Positions 35,101 through 43,475 of a DNA stretch of 64,000 bases are shown here, piece after piece (position 1 is the first letter of the stretch; each line of letters begins with the position of its first letter). The position numbers and the translations under genes are program-made. Below the pieces are notes generated by a model, which made no database searches, was not told the DNA's origin, and saw only the letters and a list, made by a program, of their open reading frames with translations. The stretch is from assembly GCA_020636275.1 (NCBI GenBank), contig JACJYD010000001.1, positions 1,874,001-1,938,000 of the forward strand, given 5' to 3'. This stretch comes from Lewinellaceae bacterium. GTDB taxonomy: Bacteria; Bacteroidota; Bacteroidia; Chitinophagales; Saprospiraceae.

Positions 35101-38100
35101 GGTGGTCGACTCATAGTCGCCCTGGTGACAGCCGTAGCAGGTGTTGGGCGTATTGTTGTAATTGCCGTTGTGGCAGGCTTCGCAATCGTTGGAGATGGCT
35201 GCGTGCGCCCCGTTCAGCACGTAATAATCGTCGTGGATGGGGAAAGCCGCGGGCGACCATCCCGGATCGGTGGTATGGCAGGTGGCACAATCCGTGGGCA
35301 GGCCCAGAGCCTGGTGGTTGGGATTGGTCGTTTGGTTATAATTTTCGGTATGGCACCCGTCGCAGGTATTGGGCGTATTGGTGTAATCCCCGTTGTGGCA
35401 GGCGTTGCAATCGTCTGCGATCGCTACGTGCGCCCCGGTGAAGGGGTAATACGCCGAGTGGTCGAACGTGGAGGGCACCCAGGCACTTTCCGTGTGGCAG
35501 GTGGCGCAATCGGTCGGGAACTGTGCAGCCTGGTGGTCCGGGTCGGTGGTCTGGTTGTAATTATCCGAGTGGCAACCGTAACAGGTGTTGGGCGTATTGT
35601 TGTAATCCCCGTTGTGACAACCGGCGCAATCGTTGGCGATGGCCACGTGGGCGCCGGCCAGCACATAGAAATTGTCGTGGTTGACCATTAATGCCGGATT
35701 CCATCCCGGGTCAGTAGTGTGGCAGGAGGCGCAATCGGTGGCAAAGCCCAGCGCGCTGTGGTTGGGATTGGAAGTTTGATTGAATTCGGTTTCGTGACAG
35801 GTCACGCACGCGGAGGAAGTGCCCTGGTAGCCCGCGGCATGGCATTCCTGGCAATCGACCGCAGCGTGTCCGCCGGTGAGCTGGAACCCGGTGGTGTTGT
35901 GGTCGAAAATAAAGTCGCCGCTGCCGGTGGGGTGGCAAGCCAGACAGGCGGGACTATTATAGGAATAGCCGTTCACCCCGCCGTGATGGTTGTCCGTGCT
36001 GGGGTTGGTGTGGCAGGTGATACAGGTAAAGACCGAATAATCCGAGGGATCGGTATGGCAATCGGTACACTGGTCCCATTCTCCGTTGTGTTTCCCGCTG
36101 TAAATGGGGAAATATTGTCCGTCGTGGTCGAAAGTGGATGGGATCCAGGAGTTCTCCGAGTGGCAGGTAGCGCAGTCGGTCGAGAACATGGCCGCGCCGT
36201 GATCCGGGTCGGTGGTCTGGTTGTAGTCTTCGATATGGCAACCCGCGCAGGTGTTGGGCGTGTTGTTGTAATTGCCGTTGTGGCAAGCCGCACAATCGTT
36301 GGCGATATTAGCGTGTGCGCCGTTCAATTGGTAAAAGTTGTCGTGCAGCGGGAACTGGGCCGGCATCCAGCCGGGCTGGGTCGTATGGCACATGGCGCAA
36401 TCGGTCGGCAGGCCCAGTGTTTCGTGATCCGGATTGGTGGTCTGGTTGAAATCCGTTTGGTGACAAGAAGCACAGTCGGTCGGCGTGCCCGGATAGCCGT
36501 TGGCATGGCATTCGATGCAGGCCACCGTGGTATGGGCCCCCGTCAGCGGGAAGCCGGTGTCGTTGTGGTCAAAGTTGTCGTCGGCGCTGCCCGTGGGGTG
36601 ACAGGCCAGGCAAGCCGGGCTGTTGTATGAATAGCCGTTTACCCCGTCGTGTTCGTTGTCGGTGGTGGGGTTGGTATGGCAAGTGACGCAGGTGAATTCA
36701 CTGTAATCGCTGGGGTTGGTATGACAATCCGAGCACTGGTTCCATTCTCCGTTGTGTTTCCCGCTGTAAATGGGGAAATATTGCCCGTCGTGATCGAAGG
36801 TCGCCGGGGCCCAGGAATCCTCGGTATGGCAGGATGCGCAATCCGTGGAGAAATTCGCAGCCTGGTGGTCGGGATCGGTTGCGTTGTTAAAATCTTGCAG
36901 GTGACAACCCACGCAAGTGTTGGGCGTATTGTTGTAATCGCCGTTGTGGCAGGTGGCACAGTCGTTGGCGATATCTGCGTGCGCCCCGTTGAGGGCATAA
37001 TAATCGTTGTGAATGGGGAACAGGGCCGGCATCCACCCCGGGTCGGTCGTGTGGCAAGTAGCGCAATCCATCGGAATCCCGAGGTCGACGTGGTTGGGGT
37101 TGGTGGTTTCGTTGAAATCCAGTTCGTGACAGGCGGAACACTCCATCGGCGTGCCGGCAAATCCGTTGGCATGGCATTCGATACAGGCCGTCTGCTGGTG
37201 GGCGCCGGTCAGCGGGAAATTGGTGGTGTTGTGGTCGAAATTATCTTCTGCACTCCCCGTAGGGTGGCAAGCCAGACAGGCGGCATCTTCGTAGATGTAA
37301 CCGTAAACTCCGTCGTGACCGTTATCGGTTTCGGGGTTGAGGTGGCAAATGACGCAACTGAACACCGTATAATCGGAAGAATTGGTATGGCATTCGGAGC
37401 ATTTCTCCCATTCTCCGTTGTGTTTTCCGCTGTAAATTGGGAAAAAGCTGAGGTCGTGCGCCTCAAATTCAGCCGGCATCCACCCCGGATCGGTCGTATG
37501 GCAGGAAGCGCAATCGGTCGTAAAACCGGCAGCCTGGTGGTTGGGGTCTTGTGAGTTGTTAAAATCGACCTGGTGGCAGGCGACACATTCGGTTGGAGTG
37601 TCTGAGAAGTTTCCGGAAGCATGGCACCGGGAACAATCCTGAATATCGTGTCCCTTCGTCAGGGGAAAAAAGTCGTGGTTGACCAATTCGGTTGTCCAAT
37701 CAAAGCGGAAGATATCGTGGCATTCACTGCAATCCTTTGAAAAACCTGCGTTTTCGTGGTTGGGATTTGTCGAGGTCTGGTAATCGTTCAGGTGGCAATT
37801 GACGCAATCATTTCCAATGCGGTCGAAGCGGAGGGCGGTTTCAGAAGTGTGGCATTGGTTGCAGGTGACGGCGCTGTGCGCGCCTACGAGGGGAAATCCG
37901 TTTTCGAAGTGCAGTTCGGTAATATTGTCGACAAGCCAATGTTCCGGAGTGTGGCAACGGGCGCAATCCGTCCCGACGGTCCGTTCGTGCATATCGGTAT
38001 GGCAGGAGATACACTCCTGGCTGGCTTCGGAAAAGACGAGTGTTTGGTGGCAGTTCTTGCAATCGACCATGGTATGCTGACCGGTCAGCGGATACTCCGT

Positions 38101-38322
38101 TTGCGTGTGATCGAACCGTTTCTCCTGGTCCATAACCCACCCGGTCGTATTGGAATGGGTAGGAGAGGCCGGAGTGTTCAATCGCCAGGATTCGGAAATA
38201 GTCCATCCCGTGGTGGTATGACAAGCGGCGCAGTCGAGCTTCAGCTCCTCCCCGTGCGGGGACTGAGCAAAGAGGCTGACCGTCAGCCCCAGTAATACCG
38301 CTATTGATGACAATCTGCGCAT
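32137..38322 (-). CDS. Giant multiheme cytochrome c with 82 CXXCH motifs
   Basis: A 2061-residue secreted protein (signal peptide MRRLSSIAVLLGLTVSLFAQ). By manual count it has 82 CXXCH heme-attachment motifs, one per 25 residues. The bulk is a tandem repeat of about 74 residues with three motifs: PTDCATCHT, then ISNDCEACHNGNYNNTPNTC and GCH, interleaved with IHDDYY and TNPDHQA histidines that may be distal ligands. Longer units with FPIYSGKHNGEW and NGYSYNSPACLACHPTGS alternate with these. No lipobox, membrane helix or sorting domain was seen. The start overlaps the end of the 23-heme gene by 22 bp. The likely role is long-range electron conduction or storage across the outer membrane (inference). 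Its repeats make it sensitive to misassembly. Confidence 0.92.
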   Translation of the reverse strand: MRRLSSIAVLLGLTVSLFAQSPHGEELKLDCAACHTTTGWTISESWRLNTPASPTHSNTTGWVMDQEKRFDHTQTEYPLTGQHTMVDCKNCHQTLVFSEASQECISCHTDMHERTVGTDCARCHTPEHWLVDNITELHFENGFPLVGAHSAVTCNQCHTSETALRFDRIGNDCVNCHLNDYQTSTNPNHENAGFSKDCSECHDIFRFDWTTELVNHDFFPLTKGHDIQDCSRCHASGNFSDTPTECVACHQVDFNNSQDPNHQAAGFTTDCASCHTTDPGWMPAEFEAHDLSFFPIYSGKHNGEWEKCSECHTNSSDYTVFSCVICHLNPETDNGHDGVYGYIYEDAACLACHPTGSAEDNFDHNTTNFPLTGAHQQTACIECHANGFAGTPMECSACHELDFNETTNPNHVDLGIPMDCATCHTTDPGWMPALFPIHNDYYALNGAHADIANDCATCHNGDYNNTPNTCVGCHLQDFNNATDPDHQAANFSTDCASCHTEDSWAPATFDHDGQYFPIYSGKHNGEWNQCSDCHTNPSDYSEFTCVTCHTNPTTDNEHDGVNGYSYNSPACLACHPTGSADDNFDHNDTGFPLTGAHTTVACIECHANGYPGTPTDCASCHQTDFNQTTNPDHETLGLPTDCAMCHTTQPGWMPAQFPLHDNFYQLNGAHANIANDCAACHNGNYNNTPNTCAGCHIEDYNQTTDPDHGAAMFSTDCATCHSENSWIPSTFDHDGQYFPIYSGKHNGEWDQCTDCHTDPSDYSVFTCITCHTNPSTDNHHGGVNGYSYNSPACLACHPTGSGDFIFDHNTTGFQLTGGHAAVDCQECHAAGYQGTSSACVTCHETEFNQTSNPNHSALGFATDCASCHTTDPGWNPALMVNHDNFYVLAGAHVAIANDCAGCHNGDYNNTPNTCYGCHSDNYNQTTDPDHQAAQFPTDCATCHTESAWVPSTFDHSAYYPFTGAHVAIADDCNACHNGDYTNTPNTCDGCHTENYNQTTNPNHQALGLPTDCATCHTTDPGWSPAAFPIHDDYYVLNGAHAAISNDCEACHNGNYNNTPNTCYGCHQGDYESTTDPDHLTAQFSTDCATCHSENAWIPSTFDHDGQYFPIYSGAHNGEWSECTDCHTNPSDYSIFTCTTCHTNPETDNQHNGVGGYNYNSTSCFACHPTGSANDNFDHNNTGFPLTGAHTSADCLDCHSAGYQGTPTECFACHETNYDLSANPSHVALAIPTECATCHTTQPGWEPATFPIHDNYYALTGAHAAISNDCVTCHNGNYNNTPNTCVSCHATDYDQSTNPNHGQLGIPSDCAMCHTTDPGWEPAAFPIHDDYYVLNGAHVAIANDCAICHNGNYNNTPNTCAGCHINDYNQTTNPDHQAAQFPTDCATCHTETAWTPSTFDHDLVYPFTGAHIPIAEDCAACHNGNYNNTPNTCEGCHISNYNQTTNPNHLAIGIPNACATCHTTEPGWAPATFPIHDDYYTLNGAHANISNDCEACHNGNYNNTPNTCVGCHIGDYNQTTNPDHQAAQFPTDCATCHTETAWTPSTFDHDLVYPFTGAHIPIAEDCAACHNGNYNNTPNTCEGCHISNYNQTTNPNHLAIGIPNACATCHTTEPGWAPATFPIHDDYYTLNGAHANISNDCEACHNGNYNNTPNTCVGCHIGDYNQTTNPDHQAAQFPTECATCHSEVAWTPSTFNHNAYYPFTGAHIPIANDCNACHNGNYNNTPNTCQGCHTGDYAQSTNPNHAALNLPTDCEMCHTTSPNWEPATFPIHNNYYQLIGTHAAISNNCDACHNGNYNNTPNTCVGCHMDDYVQTTNPNHVVAQFPTDCENCHTQVTWIPSTFNHSIYYPFTGAHIPIANDCNACHNGNYNNTPNTCQGCHTPDYLTSTNPNHQALGIPMDCAMCHTTDPNWDPALFPIHNNYYPLLGAHANIASDCNACHNGNYNNTPNTCYGCHANDYNNTNDPDHQAAQFPTECADCHSQNSWTPSTWNHDSQYFPIFSGHHNNEWDHCSDCHNDPSDYSVFTCLTCHTNPSTNNHHNGVNGYSYNSQACYNCHPNGSE
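33292..34179. repeat. 444-bp tandem duplication inside the giant cytochrome gene
   Basis: The blocks 33292-33735 and 33736-34179 appear identical when the lines are compared. Each is 148 codons, exactly two 74-residue units with six CXXCH motifs. Other units differ at many third positions, so this duplication is recent. Confidence 0.85.
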
Positions 38323-40124
38323 TCGAAACTATTGAACTTGTATTGAACAATCATTTTACCATCGACTTCGGTTTCCTTGTGGCAGCCGGAGCATTCCACG
38401 TTCTGATGCTCACCGTCCAGCTTGAAGGCCGTTTTGTCGTGGTCAAACCTGCTGGGTTCCCAATTGTCAAAGACGTGGCATTCTTCACAACTGGTGACGC
38501 CGTTCTTTTCAAATTGCCGGTCGTGTACGTTGTCGTGGCAATTCGTACAGGTCGGTGTTACTTCGTCAAAATGAATTCGGGGGTAACGCTCGTCTTTATC
38601 GTGGCAGGCTGCGCAACTTTGCTTCGCATGGGCTCCCTGGAGAGGGTACCCGGTTTGCGAGTGGTCGAACTGGTTGTCTTTCCAGCTACTGCTCAGGTGA
38701 CACTTTTGACAAGTTTGGCTGGGGTAAAATTCGGTGGAAAGATATCCTTTATGAATATCCTCGTGGCAATCTACACATTTTTCCCCAATGTTGGCAAAAT
38801 TCCATTTATTATTTTGCAAATGGCACTCAAAACAGGGTGTCGCCGAGTGGGCTCCTTCCAGTTTGAATTCGGTTTTGTTGTGGTCTTCCAGCGTGTACAA
38901 GGTCATGTCAAATCCTTCAACCACATGGCATTGCGCACAGTCGGGGGCAGGGCGGTTGGCCTCGGCGAATTGCCCTTCGTGATAATCGGTATGACAGGAA
39001 GCGCAGGCATTATGCTCCAGCGGATCGGTTAACCGCTCGGTGTGGCATTGGCGGCAATCGACCGCCACGTGCTTGCCGAGCAATTCAAATCCAGTCAGAT
39101 TGTGGTTGAAGTTGTCCATGCTGCCTTCCCGGAAGCGGAAGGAATCCTCGTTGTGGCATTCGGCACACTTATTTCCGAATTTATTTTCGTGCACATCCTC
39201 GTGACAAATGGCGCAGTTGGTCGCCTCCGTCCCGGCCCGGTCCTCAAAAACCGTCAGCGGCGTCGCATCCGGATTGTGGCACTTGAAACAATCCAACTGT
39301 TTGTGTTTCCCTTTGAGCGGGAAGTCGGTCCGGCTGTGGTTGAATCGCACATTTCTGGCCAGCTTCGAAAAGGACTCTTCGATATGGCACTCCTTGCAAT
39401 TGTTGAGGAGGCTATTGAGGTGAACGTCCTCGTGGCAGCTGCTGCAATTGCTGAATGCTACTCCTGCAAAGCGCTGAAAATCAGCACCGTTTCGCGTTTC
39501 TTTCTGGTGGCAATCGATGCATTCCACCGTCTTGTGTTTGCCCAGCAGGGCAAAATCCGTCTTGTCGTGGTTGAATTTTTCAGCCGGAGCAAATTTTTCC
39601 GTGTTGTGGCATTGCGCACAATCATTGGTGGAAAGGGTTGATTGGTGGTAGTCTTCGTGGCAGATCTGGCATTTCTGATCCAGCCCAAGGAATGTATTGT
39701 TCTTCTTTTTGAGTTCGCTGCTCTGTATGAAATCCGGCTTGTGGCATTCGCGGCAATCGGTCTTCTGGTGGGCGCCGGTCAATTCGTACCCGGTCAGTTT
39801 GTGGTTGAAGGCATCCTTGTCGAGGTGAACCATGTCGAAATTCTTGCCGTGGTGGTCGCTGTGGCACTCGGCGCATTCCTTGCCTCTGACCTCTTTGGAA
39901 TAGTGATAACCGGACCGGCTGTCAATCCGCTTTTTCAGTTCCTTATGACACTCCAGGCACTTATCGTTGGATACTTTTTGGCCCAATACGTGGCATTGGG
40001 TGCAATTCGACATCCCCTCCAGCTGCGAGTGGGCTTTGGCCAGATCGCCGGGGGAGAGCTGGGCCTCCACCTGTAAGGTGACGCCTAACAAAAGCACAGA
40101 GAGTAGAAGAACGCGTTGCATCAT
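38301..40124 (-). CDS. 23-heme cytochrome c
   Basis: A 607-residue secreted protein with signal peptide (LLLSVLLLGVTLQVEAQ) and 23 CXXCH motifs by count, ending at ECADCHQ. The units alternate CHEDVH-type and FNHxxTxFxLxGKHxxVxC-type segments, so histidines for bis-His ligation are near each motif. The same FDHxxTxYPLxGAH pattern opens the giant cytochrome, so the two are related. It lies 9 bp downstream of the FeS flavoprotein gene and overlaps the giant cytochrome gene. Likely a periplasmic electron carrier linking the inner-membrane module to the larger cytochrome (inference). Confidence 0.92.
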   Translation of the reverse strand: MMQRVLLLSVLLLGVTLQVEAQLSPGDLAKAHSQLEGMSNCTQCHVLGQKVSNDKCLECHKELKKRIDSRSGYHYSKEVRGKECAECHSDHHGKNFDMVHLDKDAFNHKLTGYELTGAHQKTDCRECHKPDFIQSSELKKKNNTFLGLDQKCQICHEDYHQSTLSTNDCAQCHNTEKFAPAEKFNHDKTDFALLGKHKTVECIDCHQKETRNGADFQRFAGVAFSNCSSCHEDVHLNSLLNNCKECHIEESFSKLARNVRFNHSRTDFPLKGKHKQLDCFKCHNPDATPLTVFEDRAGTEATNCAICHEDVHENKFGNKCAECHNEDSFRFREGSMDNFNHNLTGFELLGKHVAVDCRQCHTERLTDPLEHNACASCHTDYHEGQFAEANRPAPDCAQCHVVEGFDMTLYTLEDHNKTEFKLEGAHSATPCFECHLQNNKWNFANIGEKCVDCHEDIHKGYLSTEFYPSQTCQKCHLSSSWKDNQFDHSQTGYPLQGAHAKQSCAACHDKDERYPRIHFDEVTPTCTNCHDNVHDRQFEKNGVTSCEECHVFDNWEPSRFDHDKTAFKLDGEHQNVECSGCHKETEVDGKMIVQYKFNSFECADCHQ

Positions 40125-40133
40125 AAACTAAAA

Positions 40134-41477
40134 TTAACCGTGTTTCTTCATGGTATAACCAAAGCGTTTGGTGATCTTGATCCCTGCTTTTTCCAGGAAA
40201 GCAGTCGGCAATTCACCGCCGGCGAAAATATAGACCAGGTCGTTCGGCAGAATTTCCGGTTCGGTGGCTCCATCGTGAGCGAGCACGGCTTTCTCTGTCT
40301 CGATCTTCTTCAGATTGGACTTGTAACGCACATCCAACGCTCCATTTTCAACGGCTTTTTGCAGGTTGTCCCGGTTCTGAGGCTTCAGGCGGCTGAAATG
40401 TTCCCCGCGATAGGAGAGGATCACCTTGTTTTGTTCGGATAGAGACAAAGCGGCTTCGATGGCTGAGTCGCCGCCCCCGACCACTACAACGTTCTTTCCG
40501 GAGACATTCTCAGGTTCCAGCAACCGGTAGGCTACCTTTTCGAGTTCTTCACCTGGGATGTTCAATTTCCGTGGGCTGCCGCGGCGTCCGATCGCCAAAA
40601 GGATGTATTGGGAACTGAATTCCTCTCCTTTCAGGGTCATCACCTTGAAGTGATTGCCCTCCAGCAGAATGCCTTCGACCTTTGTATATTCTTTGATCTC
40701 GATCTGGTTGGTAGAGAGGACGGTCTTCCAAAGATCGAGCAGTTCCGATTTTGAAGTATTGAAGAGCTTTACCTTTCCATACAACGGCAGGTCCATCGGG
40801 GCGGTCATCACAATTTTGGAACGGGGAAAGGTGAAGACGGTTCCTCCCAATGAGTCCTGCTCCAGGGTCAGGAAGTTCAGGTTGTGTTTTTTGGCGGTGA
40901 GAGAGGCGGAGATCCCGGCCGGTCCGGCTCCGATGATGATGAGGTCGTATTGGGCTGTGGATGATTTTTTGACGCCCGCTTTTATGATGTTTTCAACGGC
41001 TGCCTGGCCCTGTTCTACGCTATTCTTGATCAGGCCCATGCCCCCCAGTTCTCCGGCGATGTAGATGCCGGGAATATTGCTCTCAAAGGTCTGGCTGACG
41101 TGGGGAAGGTCAACCCCGCGCTTTTCGGTACCGATGACCAGCGTGATCGCCTCCACCGGACAACTGTGGAAGCAGGCGCCATGCCCGACGCAATGCGAGG
41201 CGTTGATCAGGGTGGCTTTGCCATTCACGATCCCGAGAATGTCTTTCTCCGGACAAGCGGCGATGCACCCCCCGCTTTTGATGCAAGTGTTCAGATTGAT
41301 CTCCGGGTGAAGGGACACCGGTTCGAACAAGCCTTCCTGCTTGGCCTTTTCGATCTTGGCCTCCACCACCTGCGAAGCCTTTTTCAGCTTTCGCATGTAA
41401 ATGGCGACGATGATCAGGCAAACCAGCAAAACAAGGCCGTACGTAAGAAATTTTTCGAAAAGCATGACAGGAAGCAA
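40134..41477 (-). CDS. Membrane-anchored FeS/FAD NAD(P)-binding oxidoreductase
   Basis: A 447-residue protein: N-terminal membrane helix (about 10-28), two ferredoxin-like motifs, then a thioredoxin-reductase-like flavoprotein. The motifs are CIKSGGCIAACP (about 65-76) and CVGHGACFHSCP (about 96-107); the second cysteine of each is replaced by Ser and His. FAD binding is shown by LIIIGAGPAGISAS and NAD(P) binding by VVVGGGDSAIEAALS. The redox CXXC of thioredoxin reductase is absent. Directly follows the b-type cytochrome gene (1 bp apart), so it probably passes electrons from NAD(P)H or a ferredoxin into the membrane. Confidence 0.85.
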   Translation of the reverse strand: MLPVMLFEKFLTYGLVLLVCLIIVAIYMRKLKKASQVVEAKIEKAKQEGLFEPVSLHPEINLNTCIKSGGCIAACPEKDILGIVNGKATLINASHCVGHGACFHSCPVEAITLVIGTEKRGVDLPHVSQTFESNIPGIYIAGELGGMGLIKNSVEQGQAAVENIIKAGVKKSSTAQYDLIIIGAGPAGISASLTAKKHNLNFLTLEQDSLGGTVFTFPRSKIVMTAPMDLPLYGKVKLFNTSKSELLDLWKTVLSTNQIEIKEYTKVEGILLEGNHFKVMTLKGEEFSSQYILLAIGRRGSPRKLNIPGEELEKVAYRLLEPENVSGKNVVVVGGGDSAIEAALSLSEQNKVILSYRGEHFSRLKPQNRDNLQKAVENGALDVRYKSNLKKIETEKAVLAHDGATEPEILPNDLVYIFAGGELPTAFLEKAGIKITKRFGYTMKKHG

Positions 41478-42347
41478 TTAAAAGATCCAACGGTATCCGA
41501 AAGCAATGGTAACCCCGACGTGGATGACCATGATGATCAACATGATCAGGGCAAAGGGCAGGTGGGCTACGTGCCAGTATTTGAAAAGCTGCTGCATGGT
41601 CTGCAAGCGGTCGATCCGGTTGTTCAGCGCCAGTTCGTTGCCGACCAGTTTGGCCACATGGCGAATGTCTGGTCCCGAAAGGCCGTTTTTCCGAAGAATG
41701 CCTTTCACGCGCCGGATCGTCATTTTATCGTCGAAGAACTTCTGGACGATCCCGGTTATCAGGTTCGTTTTTCGCTCCTCGTAGGAAACCAGCGTGGATT
41801 CCAGTACCGCGTCATAGCTTTCCTGGTCCAGTTGGTAGGAGTTTTGGAGGAAGGTGCCGATATTGGTCTTCATACCCCGTACTTCCTGAAGGCTCAATTC
41901 CCGGCCTTCGATGCTGCGGGGTATCTGGATGTATATAAAACGTCCGATGACCCCACTGGCCACAACGGCCACCATGCTCCAGAAGCTGATGGAAACGATA
42001 CCTCCAAATTTAAAGGCCGTGTGGAACAGGATCAGGATGGGCCCCAGGCTGCAGAGGAAGATGTGAAACTCCAGCCAGTATTTCAGACGACCCAGGCGGG
42101 TGAGGAAGCGGTACCGCTTGCGGGCGATATACGTAAAAACGCCGATCAGGACGAGCAGCGTGCCTACGATACCGTACCCATGACCGAAAGCGCCGCTGGG
42201 CTTGAGCAGGTCGTGGCTGGGGTGGTAGAACCGATCTACTTCGCTGGTGCTGTAGTAAGAAATACCCTGGTAAAACAGGTAGGCCGTTACCAGTATGACA
42301 ATGGTGACGAATGAATAAATATATATCCGGTGAGCGAGTTGGGACAT
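41478..42347 (-). CDS. Membrane b-type cytochrome-like protein
   Basis: A 289-residue membrane protein starting at MSQLAHRIYIYSF (the upstream in-frame ATG adds 14 polar residues). Helices lie at about 8-27, 56-74, 94-112, 116-138 and near the C-terminus (about 258-282). Candidate heme-ligand histidines occur in the third helix (His95 and His109, FHIFLCSLGPILILFH) and in the last (HVAHLPFALIMLIIMVIHVG), as in b561 or ferric-reductase-like proteins. It is the first gene of the electron-transfer operon and abuts the FeS flavoprotein gene. A quinone or flavin site is not visible, so its exact partner is inferred. Confidence 0.75.
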   Translation of the reverse strand: MSQLAHRIYIYSFVTIVILVTAYLFYQGISYYSTSEVDRFYHPSHDLLKPSGAFGHGYGIVGTLLVLIGVFTYIARKRYRFLTRLGRLKYWLEFHIFLCSLGPILILFHTAFKFGGIVSISFWSMVAVVASGVIGRFIYIQIPRSIEGRELSLQEVRGMKTNIGTFLQNSYQLDQESYDAVLESTLVSYEERKTNLITGIVQKFFDDKMTIRRVKGILRKNGLSGPDIRHVAKLVGNELALNNRIDRLQTMQQLFKYWHVAHLPFALIMLIIMVIHVGVTIAFGYRWIF

Positions 42348-42454
42348 AATGACAAAATGTTTCGAGATAGCAGAATGTTCCCCTAACATAGGTGCATAAT
42401 TTTGGGGATGGTTGCACCGTGGGAATCAAATCTATGATTCTAAGTTAGGACGGC

Positions 42455-42462
42455 CAAAGCTA
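42455..42462 (-). promoter_or_regulatory. Candidate -7 box for the electron-transfer operon
   Basis: Read on the minus strand this is TAGCTTTG, matching TAnnTTTG, about 108 bp before the cytochrome b start. No good -33 TTG is at the right distance, so this is weak. Confidence 0.25.
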
Positions 42463-42532
42463 AACATTTTCTCAAAAAATCCCCTTCGTCAGGGCCCTGA
42501 CAAAAAAAAATATTTGAAAAAAGTTAATGAAA

Positions 42533-42571
42533 AGCCGGACGTGGAAGGCGGCAGGCCTTCCACGTCCGGCT
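42533..42571 (-). terminator. Strong hairpin after DUF302 gene
   Basis: AGCCGGACGTGGAAGG and its complement form a 16-17 bp stem. A run of T follows on the minus strand (the A run at 42502-42510). It separates the DUF302 gene from the electron-transfer operon. Confidence 0.75.
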
Positions 42572-42593
42572 CGAAAGGGGGAGGGTCCTTTAT

Positions 42594-42980
42594 TTATAGT
42601 TGATCTACCACCTCTTTTAACATTTGCTCCACCTGTCCGGCCAGCTCCAGAAGTCCAGGGTTGTCGATGGCGGTCATGGAGGCGACGGGGTTGACGGCGG
42701 CAACTTCCACTTTCCCGTTCTCCAGTTCCTGGACGATCACGTTGCAAGGGAGCATGGTGCCGATCTTGTTTTCCTTTTGCAGGGCTTCAAACGCGTAATT
42801 CGGATTGCAGGCCCCGAGGATGTGGTAGGGGCGGATCTCTTTGTCGATCTTCTTTTTGAAGGTTCCCCTCATATCGATCTCGGTGATGATGCCGAAGCCT
42901 TTCGTCTTAAGGGATGCTACCACATGCTCCTTTGCTTCGTCAAAATTCAGATTCAATACTTTGCTGAAATAGTAGTTCAT
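42594..42980 (-). CDS. DUF302 domain protein
   Basis: A 128-residue cytoplasmic protein matching DUF302 over most of its length: FDEAKEHVVASLKTKGFGII near the start, then HILGACNPNYAFEALQ and MLPCNVIVQELENGKVEVAA. DUF302 proteins are small alpha/beta proteins of unsettled function, often found near redox or metal-stress genes. It is monocistronic, ends at a strong terminator, and its upstream region carries the inverted AAACAATAGT pair. Confidence 0.85.
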   Translation of the reverse strand: MNYYFSKVLNLNFDEAKEHVVASLKTKGFGIITEIDMRGTFKKKIDKEIRPYHILGACNPNYAFEALQKENKIGTMLPCNVIVQELENGKVEVAAVNPVASMTAIDNPGLLELAGQVEQMLKEVVDQL

Positions 42981-43142
42981 TGTTCTTAAATTTTTGACAA
43001 AGGTAAGGGTGGAAGAATAGCCGTTCAGTGATGCAACTCACAGATTGCCGCCTCTAAATAGTTTACCCCGTCCCCTTCCCAATCAGAAACCCGTCTCGAC
43101 CTTCTGACTTCTCCAGGATCTCCGGAGAGCACCCCGGTTTGT

Positions 43143-43173
43143 ACTATTGTTTTTGAGGTTTGTACTATTGTTT
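43143..43173 (-). promoter_or_regulatory. Inverted pair of AAACAATAGT regulator sites
   Basis: ACTATTGTTT occurs at 43143-43152 and 43164-43173, which on the minus strand is AAACAATAGT twice, 21 bp apart. It lacks a TTTG box at the position seen in the nine promoters, so it is probably a distal operator, perhaps for looping with the sites at 43311-43381 or for control of the DUF302 gene. Confidence 0.65.
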
Positions 43174-43310
43174 TTCCGGCATTTCAGTCAGAGAATCTGC
43201 GTTGGGATCATTCCTTTTTTTATAAAAAATCGTGCAAAAATTACGACTTGGGGGTAACCTTTATTTTTCTTTTAATTATTTGATTATCAATTTAATATAC
43301 AATTATTTGA

Positions 43311-43414
43311 AAACAATAATACAAATCCGAAAACAATAGTCCTACCCCTCAAACAATAGTACAAACCTCAAAAACAATAGTAAAAGCGCACCCACTTGAT
43401 CTTCCCCAACTTTG
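43311..43414 (+). promoter_or_regulatory. Regulon promoter with four AAACAATAGT sites (araC-type gene)
   Basis: Sites at 43311 (AAACAATAAT), 43331, 43351 and 43372, spaced 20, 20 and 21 bp. The last two and the -7 box AACTTTG (TTTG 43411-43414) reproduce the 64-bp module. The rest of the 495-bp gap is AT-rich and shows no gene. The promoter precedes the AraC-type regulator gene, so autoregulation is likely. Confidence 0.8.
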
Positions 43415-43475
43415 CGATGTGTTCTCGAACAATTATCCATTTGGTTCCAGAGATAAAGACTTCAGTACAGACTAA

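Noticed and set aside
32137..38322. Regular repeats that could suggest a CRISPR or satellite array
   Set aside because: The repeats are in-frame coding units of 74 residues with diverged third positions, not identical short repeats with unique spacers.
42594..42980. DUF302 gene as first gene of the electron-transfer operon
   Set aside because: A 16-bp hairpin with a T run separates it from the cytochrome b gene by 250 bp, so a shared transcript is unlikely.
43110..43173. The inverted AAACAATAGT pair as a tenth regulon promoter driving DUF302
   Set aside because: The bases 29 bp past the second site on the minus strand do not form TTTG or TTCG, so the conserved module is absent.
43311..43381. 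Four short direct repeats that could be taken for a CRISPR or plasmid iteron array
   Set aside because: The 10-bp units with 10-11 bp gaps recur as pairs in front of eight other genes at fixed distance from -7 boxes, which fits a regulator site.
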